From positions 1,364,001 through 1,428,000 of the forward strand of contig NZ_CP076563.1 of NCBI RefSeq assembly GCF_044357945.1: DNA of 64,000 nt, given 5' to 3'. The position numbers and the translations under genes are program-made. The notes below the pieces were generated by a model, which saw nothing but the letters and a program-made list of their open reading frames with translations, was not told the DNA's origin and did not search any database. How positions within the stretch are numbered: position 1 is the stretch's first letter; each line of letters opens with the position of its first letter. The stretch is from QAND01 sp003150225. GTDB taxonomy: Bacteria > Bacillota > Clostridia > Christensenellales > QAND01. Of the stretch, positions 49,248 through 57,330 are shown piece after piece.

Positions 49248-50635
49248 TGGAAGCGCCAATCTTTCGAGCGCTGCGGGAGGAAATCCCTAACCCTAAACAG
49301 AGGCTTTTTTTTGAGGCGACGGCGAGACATATTGCCTATGGGGGAGCTAGGGGCGGGGGAAAGTCCTGGGCGATGCGGCGCAAATTTGTGATGTTGGCCA
49401 TGCGATATCCGGGGCTGAAATTGCTTCTGCTTCGGCGCACGCTACCAGAACTTCGAGAAAACCACATCAATCCCATGCGGGCAGAGTTGTTCGGCTATGC
49501 TCGATATACGGATACGGATAAAGCGTTTGTCTTCCCCAATGGATCCCGGATTAAAATGGGTTACTGTGACAGCGAAGCGGACATTTATCAGTACCAAGGG
49601 CAGGAATACGAAGTCATTGGGCTGGAGGAGGCAACACATTTCACTGAAAGTCAAAAAGACTTCTTACTGACGTCTAATCGTTCTACCAGGGGGGACTTTA
49701 CTCCTAGGATGTATTATACTAGCAACCCGGGAAATGTGGGGCACCAATGGTTCAAGCGACTATTTATCGATAAGCAATATAAGGGTGCTGAAAACCCACA
49801 GGACTACGTGTTTATCCCCGCACAGGTTTATGATAACAAAACGTTGATGGACAATAACCCAGAATACGTACAGGCGCTGGAAACACTTCCGGAGGAAATG
49901 AAGCGGGCGCATCTTTACGGGGATTGGGATGTGTTTGCTGGACAGTATTTTACAGAGTTTAGACGAGAGATCCATGTCTTGCGGCCTTTTGAAATTCCGG
50001 TGGACTGGCTGCGATATGTTGCATTGGACTATGGGCTCGATATGCTGGCGGCCTATTGGATTGCGGTTGACCATCAAGGAATGGCGTATATTTACCGCGA
50101 GCTGTATCAACCAGGCCTCATCATATCCGATGCGGCTCAAATGATTGATGAGCTTACGGGGGATGAACAAATTGAACAGCACATTGCGCCTCCAGACCTG
50201 TGGAATCGACGGCAGGATACCGGAAAAAGCGCGGCGGAGATATTTAGCGAACATGGCATTTATCTATCCAAAGCCAACAATGATCGGATACAGGGATGGT
50301 ACGAACTTCGCGAGTGGCTAAAGCCTATTGCTGATGAGCAGAGGAGGCCGGCTGCAAAAATACGAATATTTGAAAACTGCATCAATCTCATTCGAACTTT
50401 GCCATTACTGCAACACGACGAACATAATCCAAACGATGCGGCAAAGGATCCGCATGAATTGACTCACGCGCCCGATGCCATTCGCTATTTTGTGGCGTCC
50501 AGGCCTTATGCGGCAGAACCGTTAAAGCCGCCAAAGGTGAAATGGTACAAAGACCAGTTTGAAGATTATTATAACGCTGACGTGGTGGAGCAGGAACGGT
50601 TACTTATATTGAGGCGAAATCCACCTTGGGGATAA
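49244..50635 (+). CDS. terL: Terminase large subunit
   Basis: 463 aa. ATPase: Walker A GGARGGGKSWA near residue 33, Walker B IGLEEATHF and coupling motif TSNPG. Nuclease: ALDYGLDMLAAYW with first Asp, and later HELTHAPDAIRYFV with further acidic residues. The C-terminus ends in RRNPPWG, immediately followed by a portal fragment. Length and motifs appear complete. Confidence 0.94.
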   Translation: MMEAPIFRALREEIPNPKQRLFFEATARHIAYGGARGGGKSWAMRRKFVMLAMRYPGLKLLLLRRTLPELRENHINPMRAELFGYARYTDTDKAFVFPNGSRIKMGYCDSEADIYQYQGQEYEVIGLEEATHFTESQKDFLLTSNRSTRGDFTPRMYYTSNPGNVGHQWFKRLFIDKQYKGAENPQDYVFIPAQVYDNKTLMDNNPEYVQALETLPEEMKRAHLYGDWDVFAGQYFTEFRREIHVLRPFEIPVDWLRYVALDYGLDMLAAYWIAVDHQGMAYIYRELYQPGLIISDAAQMIDELTGDEQIEQHIAPPDLWNRRQDTGKSAAEIFSEHGIYLSKANNDRIQGWYELREWLKPIADEQRRPAAKIRIFENCINLIRTLPLLQHDEHNPNDAAKDPHELTHAPDAIRYFVASRPYAAEPLKPPKVKWYKDQFEDYYNADVVEQERLLILRRNPPWG

Positions 50636-51270
50636 CGGATACCTTCCAAGGCAAGCCGGACACGACAGCTCAGAGTGGAAAGGCGAAGCAGCTCCAGATT
50701 GAACAAAGCGCAGGACGGTTAGAGAGCAAACGGAGAATGAAAAATGCTGCTTACCAAGATTTGTTTGAATTGATGTTCAAGTTTAAGCTGGCTTATGCCG
50801 ATGAGCCACGGCCTTTTGTGTCCGAGGATAAACAGGGGCATAAGCAGTATGAGCAGTTTAATCGCTACGATTTCCTAGAACAGGATGAGGCGGGGGAATG
50901 GTATTACAACGATAATTTTTTGTTTGGTGTAGATGCGTCCGGAACCCTTGCAAATAATCGAGAAGCTATGTGGCAGGAAACACGGATGAATTTTCAACAG
51001 GGTGTGTTTGGAGATCCTGCGCAGCTAGAGACGATGATTTTGTTTTGGCGTCTGATGGAGACGCTACATTATCCTATGGCAGGGAAAATTCGGGGACAGC
51101 TGGAACAAAAACTGCAACAGCAACAGGAGATGATGGCGGCACAGCAACAACAGGCAATGCAGCAGGAGGCAATGATGGCGCAAGAGCCTAGCCAGAGGCC
51201 TCCTATTGATACATCCCCGGGCCAAGGGCTTGATGAGATCATTCGAATGCTGGAGGAATGGGATGGATAG
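50626..51270 (+). pseudogene. Portal protein, C-terminal fragment only
   Basis: The frame from 50626 encodes 214 aa that correspond to the end of a P22-like portal: QGKPDTTAQSGKAKQLQIEQSAGRLESKRRMKNAAY, FKLAYADEPRPFV, then a Gln/Met-rich crown tail (in parts). Such portals are ~700 aa; the first ~450-500 residues are absent and the fragment begins right at the terL stop. The apparent TTG start has no good ribosome site. Best read as a deletion that removed the 5' part of the gene. Confidence 0.8.
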
Positions 51271-52594
51271 AAAGATAACGCAGGCGCTGGCGAAGCATAT
51301 AAAAAAATTAAGTGCCAATACGAAGACTGTTTTTCAGCGGATCACACTGGAGATCCAGCGTTTGACACAGCGAGTAGATCAAAATGAGGCCGCAGTTCAG
51401 CAGATCGCACAGGGTATCCCTCAGGAGATAACAAAAATTTATGGTGACATGGAAGCTCGTGAAGTGAATCTTCAACGGGCTTTTTCTTTGACCGTACAAG
51501 AGCAAAATCATCTGCGTGGAATTACGAAAATGATCCAGGATAGGATTGCGGAGGTTGAACAGGAAGCTTGTAAGGGCATTGAGTTTCGAGTAGAGGGAAA
51601 AAGGCTGGAATACCGTTATGGCGGCGATTGGGAAACCATCGTTGATTTGACGGTTTTCAAGGGCGAGCGTGGCCCGAGTGGAAGAAATGGTGCGGGAATA
51701 ACCCCAGATGTACAAATAGGTACGGTGTCTATGGGTGATACGCCTGGAATTACACGCCGAGGCGATAAAGAACACCCTATACTGGATTTTATGCTTCCAC
51801 GAGGAGAGAAGGGAGAAAAAGGCGATAAAGGGGACAAAGGAGACACCGGCGAGATAGGTCCCCAGGGTCCGCAAGGCATTCAGGGGCTGCGTGGCGAACC
51901 TGGGATTCAAGGCCCGCAAGGGGAGCAGGGGTTGCAGGGTCCCGTAGGGCCACAAGGGGAGCGTGGCCCCGTAGGCCCTCAAGGAGAACAAGGTATTCAG
52001 GGGCCAGCAGGTCCACAAGGCATTCAAGGTCCGCAAGGGGATACTGGACCGATGGGTCCACAGGGCGAGACTGGTCCTCAAGGCCCAGCAGGACAAGATG
52101 GCATGAGCGAAGAAGAATTAAATGCCCGCCTAGCTGATTTTGTGGAGTACACGGCGGACGAAACCATATCGGGGGAGATCCCGAGCGTTGATGCGGATTA
52201 TCTGGGGGGGTATCCGGCAAGCGACTACCAGATGGCGGACCGGGTAGTGGAAACTGGTATCAGTGGCATCTGGAGCTATCGGAAATGGGCAAGTGGCGTA
52301 TATGAGTGTTGGGGGAACCATGAAGTCTCTGATATCGCTATTAATAACGCTTGGGGAGGCATCTACTACGGGTATGCAGAGGGCATAGCTTTTCCTGTAA
52401 CCTTTACGGGGATTCCAGTGATGGAAGCAACGATAAACACACAAACAACTGGAACTGTTTTCTTGGGAACGGGCTCTGGATCAAGTTGGAGCAAAATATC
52501 TGCTGCTCAAACCGGTGCTTTTGTACTTTTTAGAGGCACATCCGGTACGTCTTCTGGGGTTATTAGTATTTCGGCGAGAGGCCGATACAAATAG
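51263..52594 (+). CDS. Collagen-like phage fibre protein
   Basis: 443 aa from ATG 51263. N-terminal ~110 residues are a long coiled coil (KLSANTKTVFQRITLEIQRLTQRVDQNEAAVQQI). A small globular part follows, then 33 uninterrupted Gly-X-Y triplets at ~181-279 (GEKGEKGDKGDKGDTG to GPAGQDG). The C-terminal ~150-residue beta-rich tip (GISGIWSYRKWASGVYECWG; ending ISARGRYK) is likely receptor-binding. Trimeric fibre. Confidence 0.88.
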   Translation: MDRKITQALAKHIKKLSANTKTVFQRITLEIQRLTQRVDQNEAAVQQIAQGIPQEITKIYGDMEAREVNLQRAFSLTVQEQNHLRGITKMIQDRIAEVEQEACKGIEFRVEGKRLEYRYGGDWETIVDLTVFKGERGPSGRNGAGITPDVQIGTVSMGDTPGITRRGDKEHPILDFMLPRGEKGEKGDKGDKGDTGEIGPQGPQGIQGLRGEPGIQGPQGEQGLQGPVGPQGERGPVGPQGEQGIQGPAGPQGIQGPQGDTGPMGPQGETGPQGPAGQDGMSEEELNARLADFVEYTADETISGEIPSVDADYLGGYPASDYQMADRVVETGISGIWSYRKWASGVYECWGNHEVSDIAINNAWGGIYYGYAEGIAFPVTFTGIPVMEATINTQTTGTVFLGTGSGSSWSKISAAQTGAFVLFRGTSGTSSGVISISARGRYK

Positions 52595-52606
52595 GAGAGG
52601 TGGGTC

Positions 52607-53125
52607 ATGGCAAATATCATTGCAAATCTAAAGCAGGGATTGAACAATCTCTTTCCCAAAACATTTACGAAATGTGTATATGATGAAGCAGGAAATCGAT
52701 TGGACAATAAACTTTCTGTTGGACAGGCGATGCCGGAAGGATTACCGGAAGGGGTGATCAATGCTGCCGATGGATTCTATGTAAGTGGATCTCCAATTAT
52801 TGATAGTGGCAACAACGAAAACGGTAATTGGGTCAAATTTTCGGACGGCACAATGATTTGTTCCAACAAGATTAGTGCTTCGGTCGACGCGACAATACCC
52901 TGTGGCAACATCTATTTTGGCTATGCTCCCGTTATCTCCTTTCCTCAACCATTCATTTCCAATCCAGTTGTAACGATGGGGCTTGAAGATAACGATTTTA
53001 TAAGTATTGCTTTTTATGGGCTAAACGAATCCGGAACGGGGCAGTACAGGTTATATGTGTATTCGCCGAACTCTTTGACCAAAACGATAAGCTACTATTA
53101 TATTGCCATAGGCAGATGGAAATAG
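52607..53125 (+). CDS. Phage tail fibre tip protein
   Basis: 172 aa. N-terminal KQGLNNLFPKTFTKCVYDEAGNRLDNKLS, then MPEGLPEGVINAADGF (also in the prophage A fibre at 9521-11347). The beta-rich C-terminal domain has the same ending style (YYYIAIGRWK) as the collagen-like fibre. A receptor-binding tip that appears to be exchanged as a module. Confidence 0.78.
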   Translation: MANIIANLKQGLNNLFPKTFTKCVYDEAGNRLDNKLSVGQAMPEGLPEGVINAADGFYVSGSPIIDSGNNENGNWVKFSDGTMICSNKISASVDATIPCGNIYFGYAPVISFPQPFISNPVVTMGLEDNDFISIAFYGLNESGTGQYRLYVYSPNSLTKTISYYYIAIGRWK

Positions 53126-53149
53126 GTCACACAACAATAAACAAACCAA

Positions 53150-53177
53150 CAAGGGCGGGGGATTCTCCCGCCCTTTA
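53150..53177 (+). terminator. Terminator before lysis cassette
   Basis: 9-bp stem AAGGGCGGG / CCCGCCCTT and short T run between the fibre tip and endolysin genes. It may set the ratio of structural to lysis mRNA. Confidence 0.7.
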
Positions 53178-53200
53178 TCATGGAATGAGGAGGAATATTG

Positions 53201-54142
53201 ATGGTACCAATCAGAAATATGCTTGTGCCTGAAAACAAGTATGGGATTAAGTGTCCTTATGCTATGACGGCAACCCGGGTCATCGTTCATAATACAGCAA
53301 ACGATGCTCCGGCTGAAAACGAAGCCTTGTACATGGCCCGAAACAACAACGAAGCCAGCTTTCATGTGGTAATAGATGACAAAGAGGCAATCCGGTGCAT
53401 TCCCTTTACCCGCAATTCCTGGAACGCGGGTGATGGGAATGGGGTGGGAAACCGCAAGGGGATCGCCATTGAAATCTGCTACTCTAAGTCTGGCGGTGAG
53501 CGGTTCATCCAAGCCGAGAAGAACGCCGCTGAATATATCGCGATGCTGCTAAAAAGCTACGGCTGGAGCATCGATAAGGTGACCAAGCATCAGGATTACA
53601 GTGGCAAATATTGTCCGCACCGTACTTTGGATATGGGCTGGCAGCGATTCCTGGACATGGTAACTGGGTATATGGGGGGTGAAGTCCCACAGCCTACTCC
53701 CGTTCCTAGTACAAAGGAGATTGATGCATTTTATCGAGTCCGCACCCAGAAGCATGGCTGGCTACCGGAGGTATGTAACCTTGCAGACTATGCTGGGTGG
53801 GAGGATAGCCCCATTACCGATGTGGCCATCGGGGTGTCCCATGGGTCGGTAAAGTACCGGGTGCATGTGATGGGTGGCGACTGGCTCCCCTGGGTAACTG
53901 GATACAACATCAATGATATCGTGAACGGTTACGCCGGGAATGGAAAGGTGATCGACGCCATCCAAGTGTATTTCTATACCCCCGATGATATTCGACCCTT
54001 TAAAAAAGCCGAGTACCGGGTGGCTCCTGTGGGCGGCGGGTATTATTCCTTCCAGCATGACAACGAGACTACGAATGGCCAGGATGGATATGCTGGGCTG
54101 TTTGGCAAGGCCATTGGCAAATTCCAGCTAACCATCGAATAG
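53201..54142 (+). CDS. Endolysin, N-acetylmuramoyl-L-alanine amidase (Amidase_2)
   Basis: 313 aa from ATG 53201 (AGGAGG 7 bases upstream). Same motifs and domain order as the prophage A endolysin: VIVHNTAN, YCPHRTLD, Pro-rich linker, cell-wall-binding tail. Placed between fibre genes and the scaffold gene rather than at the end of the late operon. Confidence 0.93.
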   Translation: MVPIRNMLVPENKYGIKCPYAMTATRVIVHNTANDAPAENEALYMARNNNEASFHVVIDDKEAIRCIPFTRNSWNAGDGNGVGNRKGIAIEICYSKSGGERFIQAEKNAAEYIAMLLKSYGWSIDKVTKHQDYSGKYCPHRTLDMGWQRFLDMVTGYMGGEVPQPTPVPSTKEIDAFYRVRTQKHGWLPEVCNLADYAGWEDSPITDVAIGVSHGSVKYRVHVMGGDWLPWVTGYNINDIVNGYAGNGKVIDAIQVYFYTPDDIRPFKKAEYRVAPVGGGYYSFQHDNETTNGQDGYAGLFGKAIGKFQLTIE

Positions 54143-54155
54143 GGGGTGATTGGAT

Positions 54156-54503
54156 GTGGAAGTAGCGTTGTCGATTCTCTCGGTTCTTGGGATCAATGGT
54201 ATTTTGCTGTTCTTCATCAAGCGGTTCTTTGATAAAAAGGACGGCGAGGCGAAGGAGGAAAAAGCAGACAGGGACGCACTGATCAAAGAGGTGCGGACAG
54301 GCCTTGGCACCATTCGATTATTGGCTTATGCCAGGCTATCCGAGGAAATCGAGAGGTTGTTGAACAAGGGATACGCCACCCCATCGGAGCGGCGGATTCT
54401 GGAGGAGATGTTTTTGAATTACAAGGCCCATGGGTGGAATGGAGATATGGATTCCAGGATAGAGAAAGTCCATTCCCTGCCCACCAAGGACTTGAAACAT
54501 TAA
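54156..54503 (+). CDS. Small membrane-anchored lysis-module protein
   Basis: 115 aa from GTG 54156 (AGGGGGTGA upstream). One N-terminal transmembrane segment and charged helical rest; about five residue differences from the prophage A copy at 7495-7842. Function unknown, possibly an antiholin. Confidence 0.75.
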   Translation: MEVALSILSVLGINGILLFFIKRFFDKKDGEAKEEKADRDALIKEVRTGLGTIRLLAYARLSEEIERLLNKGYATPSERRILEEMFLNYKAHGWNGDMDSRIEKVHSLPTKDLKH

Positions 54504-54517
54504 GGAGGAAATTTGTG

Positions 54518-54772
54518 ATGAGTGAGTTTACCCAGTTTATTACCGAGAACATGTACATTGTGGCGGCTGTCCTGTATGTGTTGGGGGTATTTTTGAAATC
54601 CATCCCCAATATCCCAGACTGGACGATCCCCTTTATCCTGACCGCCATCGGCATTGCGTTTGGGGTAGCGCTGATTGGAATCCCCCAGGGGATTTTGGAG
54701 GGGGTGCTTTGCGCTGGCGCTGCGGTTCTTGTAAATCAGATGGTTAAACAGGTTCAGAAAGCCGGAAAATGA
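54518..54772 (+). CDS. Phage holin
   Basis: 84 aa from ATG 54518 (AAGGAGG 11 bases upstream). Two or three hydrophobic helices and charged tail (VQKAGK). Differs from the prophage A holin mainly in the last residues. Ends the lysis cassette. Confidence 0.85.
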   Translation: MSEFTQFITENMYIVAAVLYVLGVFLKSIPNIPDWTIPFILTAIGIAFGVALIGIPQGILEGVLCAGAAVLVNQMVKQVQKAGK

Positions 54773-54784
54773 TAAGCCATCCCT

Positions 54785-54803
54785 AGGCCACAAGGCCTTT
54801 TTT
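54785..54803 (+). terminator. Short terminator after lysis cassette
   Basis: AGGCC / GGCCT with 4-base loop and T6. The stem is only 5 bp, so termination is probably partial and allows capsid gene expression. Confidence 0.55.
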
Positions 54804-54830
54804 ATTACCCGAAAGAAAGGAGGGATTGAA

Positions 54831-54953
54831 ATGAAGGATGGATACACTGGACGGATTGGCCTCACTTCTTCTCAGAAAGTAGAAGCGCCTATCAAAAAAA
54901 GTGTAAAAGACGCCCCCAAAGTGAAGAAGGGCGGAGACCTCAGAAGCAAGTAA
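54831..54953 (+). CDS. Small basic phage protein
   Basis: 40 aa, Lys-rich (KVEAPIKKSVKDAPKVKKGG). AAGGAGG 7 bases before the ATG. Similar short basic proteins precede the scaffold in some short-tailed phages; may neutralise DNA or be a head accessory. Function unknown. Confidence 0.65.
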   Translation: MKDGYTGRIGLTSSQKVEAPIKKSVKDAPKVKKGGDLRSK

Positions 54954-55047
54954 ACAGGAGGCAGTTACCCTACTGGTTCGCAGGGAGAGCGGAAACATCC
55001 AAATTCGCAGGGGAATAGCGTAAAAATCCCGTTGAGAAAGGATTGTT
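54954..55047 (+). other. Leader of the scaffold-capsid block
   Basis: About 95 bases with a weak GCAGGG/CCCTAC-type hairpin near 54966-54990 and a ribosome site (GAAAGGA) before 55048. No gene seen. Confidence 0.35.
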
Positions 55048-55797
55048 ATGGAGCAGGAATTTGTTGATATGGAAGTACAGGAGGCCCCTTCTGAGCCGGA
55101 AATTATCCCGGAAGGCGAAAACGATGCTGAACCCGCCGAACAGCAACAGGAGGAGAAACGGGAGCAGAGTCTAGAAGAACGGGCAGGGTTTGCTGCTGCT
55201 CGCCGAAAAGCCGAAGCAGAGTATTCCGCTAGACTTATGGCGGAAAAAGCGCGAATGGATAATTACGCAAAGCTAGCCGGTTTTGAATCCTGGGATAAGA
55301 TGGAGCAGGAAACCAGCCGGTCGCAGTTGTCCGATGCTGGGATTAAGCCAGAGGCTTTAATCCCTATTATCAATCAAGCGGTGGAGCAGCATCCATCCGT
55401 AAAAGCAGCTCAGGAAGTCCAGGCAAGTACAGTAGTAAATCGGTTTTTTGACGAATTCAAAGCGAACTATCCAGACAGCGGAATTAAATCCGTAGAGGAT
55501 TTTGCCCAGATGGAGAACTACGAGCAGTTTTATCAATATGTCTGCAATGGGCTTAGTTTCTCCGATGCTTATCTGCTTTCCAACAAGGATTCCATTATCA
55601 CCAAGAAGACAACCGCTGCAAAACAAGCGGCGCTCAATGCTGTCAATGGCAAACAGCATATGAGAAGTACAACCGGGGATGCGTCGGCAGACACGGTCCA
55701 TATTCCGGACGAAACCTATCAAATGTATAAAAACTGGTTCCCGGGATGGACGGACAAGCAGATCCGGGCCCATTATGCCCAATCAAAGAAAGGATGA
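55048..55797 (+). CDS. Capsid scaffolding protein
   Basis: 249 aa. Acidic, Glu/Gln-rich N-terminus (EPEIIPEGENDAEPAEQQQEEKREQ), long helix (AAARRKAEAEYSARLMAEKARMDNYAKLAG, in parts) and a basic C-terminus (WTDKQIRAHYAQSKKG). This is the standard scaffold design, and the gene is directly followed by the head decoration and capsid genes. Confidence 0.82.
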   Translation: MEQEFVDMEVQEAPSEPEIIPEGENDAEPAEQQQEEKREQSLEERAGFAAARRKAEAEYSARLMAEKARMDNYAKLAGFESWDKMEQETSRSQLSDAGIKPEALIPIINQAVEQHPSVKAAQEVQASTVVNRFFDEFKANYPDSGIKSVEDFAQMENYEQFYQYVCNGLSFSDAYLLSNKDSIITKKTTAAKQAALNAVNGKQHMRSTTGDASADTVHIPDETYQMYKNWFPGWTDKQIRAHYAQSKKG

Positions 55798-55802
55798 AAT
55801 CC

Positions 55803-56195
55803 ATGTTCAAAATCAGTAAAAGCGTAGGGACTCCTACGCCCCCTTTTGAGTACCTACCCGGTACTTCTGAAGAGAGCTTCTCTGATGGAGAGGCTCTTGT
55901 TTTATCTTCTGGCAAATTGACCAAATGTGGTGCGACTGTTACTCCTGAGTTTGTTTGCGTGGGAGCACATACCGGGGATGGGGCTTCTTTGATCCCTGTT
56001 ATGCGGGTCAACGAGACCCTTGAGTTTGAGAGCACCTTTGCCGCAGCGCCTACCAGCCTTAATCCTGGCGACAAGGTGACGCTGCACACCGATGGGCTTC
56101 AGGTAACGGCAACGACTACGGCTGGTGTCTTCACCCTGTCTAGGATCGACGGCACCGCTTCTGGCGCTACCTGTGCCGGATATTTCAGACGATAA
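55803..56195 (+). CDS. Head decoration / capsid accessory protein
   Basis: 130 aa, all-beta with repeated Thr/Gly turns (ATVTPEFVCVGAHTGDGASLIPVMRVNETLEFES, in parts). Small, before the capsid gene; similar in layout to lambda gpD-like or prohead decoration proteins. ATG 55803 has AAAGGA upstream. Confidence 0.65.
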   Translation: MFKISKSVGTPTPPFEYLPGTSEESFSDGEALVLSSGKLTKCGATVTPEFVCVGAHTGDGASLIPVMRVNETLEFESTFAAAPTSLNPGDKVTLHTDGLQVTATTTAGVFTLSRIDGTASGATCAGYFRR

Positions 56196-56210
56196 GGAGG
56201 ATCAGATCAA

Positions 56211-57242
56211 ATGGCAGGAGTAGTTTTCAGTAAAGGCTCTGGGGTCAACGACTCTATCTTTGGAAAATCCCAGGAGCCGATTCGGGCTATCATTGAGCAG
56301 AACGTAGAGGCCTTTGAAAAGGGGCGCTCGCAGATTGACAATATCTTTGTGGTGGAAAAGACCAACCGCTATGCGGAGAAGTTTACCACGGAGACCGCCT
56401 TGGGTAACTTTGCTCCCGTAGGCGAGGCGGGGGCTTATCCGCTAAATAGCTTCCAGGAAGGTTATAGCCAGGTCATCGAGCCTGACACCTGGAAGAATTC
56501 CTTTGAGGTAACCCAGGAGATGGTTGAGGATGCGCTGATGGGCAAGATCAAGCAGAGAGCTTCCGCGTTTACGCTGTCCTATAACCGCACGCGGGAGCTA
56601 TTTGGCGCAGCTATGCTGATGAGCGGTGTTTCGGGCACTATGAAGTTTGGGAAGGAACAGAAGGTTTTTTCCACCAAGAGTGCGGATGGGAAAAACATGT
56701 TTGCTACCAATCATAGCTCCGTTACCAAAGGAACCGGCAATCAGTGCAATCTGTTCGCCGACGCATTTAGCTATGACGCCCTTTGCTATGTCCAGGAGGC
56801 CATGCAGAAATTCACCGATGATGACGGCAATCTTTTGGGCGTATCGCCGGACACCATCATCATTCCCAACGACGCTATGCTGAAAAAGGCGGTGTTTAAC
56901 GCCATTGGCGCGGAGGGTTTGCCCGATACCGCCGATAACAGCATGAACTTCCAGTACGGCCTGTGGAACGTGATTATTTGGCCTTATTTGGATCAGTTTG
57001 TCCCCTCTAGCGCCACCAGCAAGCCCTGGTTCCTGATGGACAGCGAGTTCAATAAGGCATACTACGGCGCGATTTGGCTGGATCGTGTGGCCTTGTCGGT
57101 GCGAAGCGAGATCGCACCCAACGATAACAACATCTTTAGAGGCCGTGCTCGGTATAGCGCTGGCTTTAACAACTGGCGCGCCATGTCCTGCTCTTTTACG
57201 GGCTCCGGTGGTACGGCATTGGTTCCCTCTAGCGGATCCTAA
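56211..57242 (+). CDS. Major capsid protein
   Basis: 343 aa. E-loop-like and spine-helix regions visible (NNRYAEKFTTETALGNF-type segment; EVTQEMVEDALMGKIKQRASAFTLSYNRTRELF; DTIIIPNDAMLKKAVFNAIGAEG; RARYSAGFNNWRAMSC at the end). Consistent with the HK97-fold capsid of short-tailed Bacillota phages. GGAGGATC precedes the ATG. Confidence 0.85.
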   Translation: MAGVVFSKGSGVNDSIFGKSQEPIRAIIEQNVEAFEKGRSQIDNIFVVEKTNRYAEKFTTETALGNFAPVGEAGAYPLNSFQEGYSQVIEPDTWKNSFEVTQEMVEDALMGKIKQRASAFTLSYNRTRELFGAAMLMSGVSGTMKFGKEQKVFSTKSADGKNMFATNHSSVTKGTGNQCNLFADAFSYDALCYVQEAMQKFTDDDGNLLGVSPDTIIIPNDAMLKKAVFNAIGAEGLPDTADNSMNFQYGLWNVIIWPYLDQFVPSSATSKPWFLMDSEFNKAYYGAIWLDRVALSVRSEIAPNDNNIFRGRARYSAGFNNWRAMSCSFTGSGGTALVPSSGS

Positions 57243-57247
57243 CAGTT

Positions 57248-57311
57248 GGAGGGCCTATGCCCTCCGCATGAATCCATGGGAATAAGCCGGGTTCAACTCC
57301 CGGCGGATTCA
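57248..57311 (+). ncRNA. tRNA acceptor/T-arm-like RNA after capsid gene
   Basis: First a perfect hairpin GGAGGGC-CTAT-GCCCTCC (57248-57265). Then TGAATCC (57269-57275), 10 bases, and a canonical T-arm GCCGGG-TTCAACT-CCCGGC (57286-57304), followed directly by GGATTCA (57305-57311), which pairs fully with TGAATCC. D-arm and anticodon arm are missing and no CCA follows. This resembles a tRNA minihelix or a decayed tRNA rather than a working tRNA. Confidence 0.5.
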
Positions 57312-57330
57312 GATTGAAAGGGTGGTAAGT

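Noticed and set aside
57269..57311. Functional tRNA gene
   Set aside because: There is no D-arm, anticodon arm or CCA end, only acceptor-like and T-arm-like parts.
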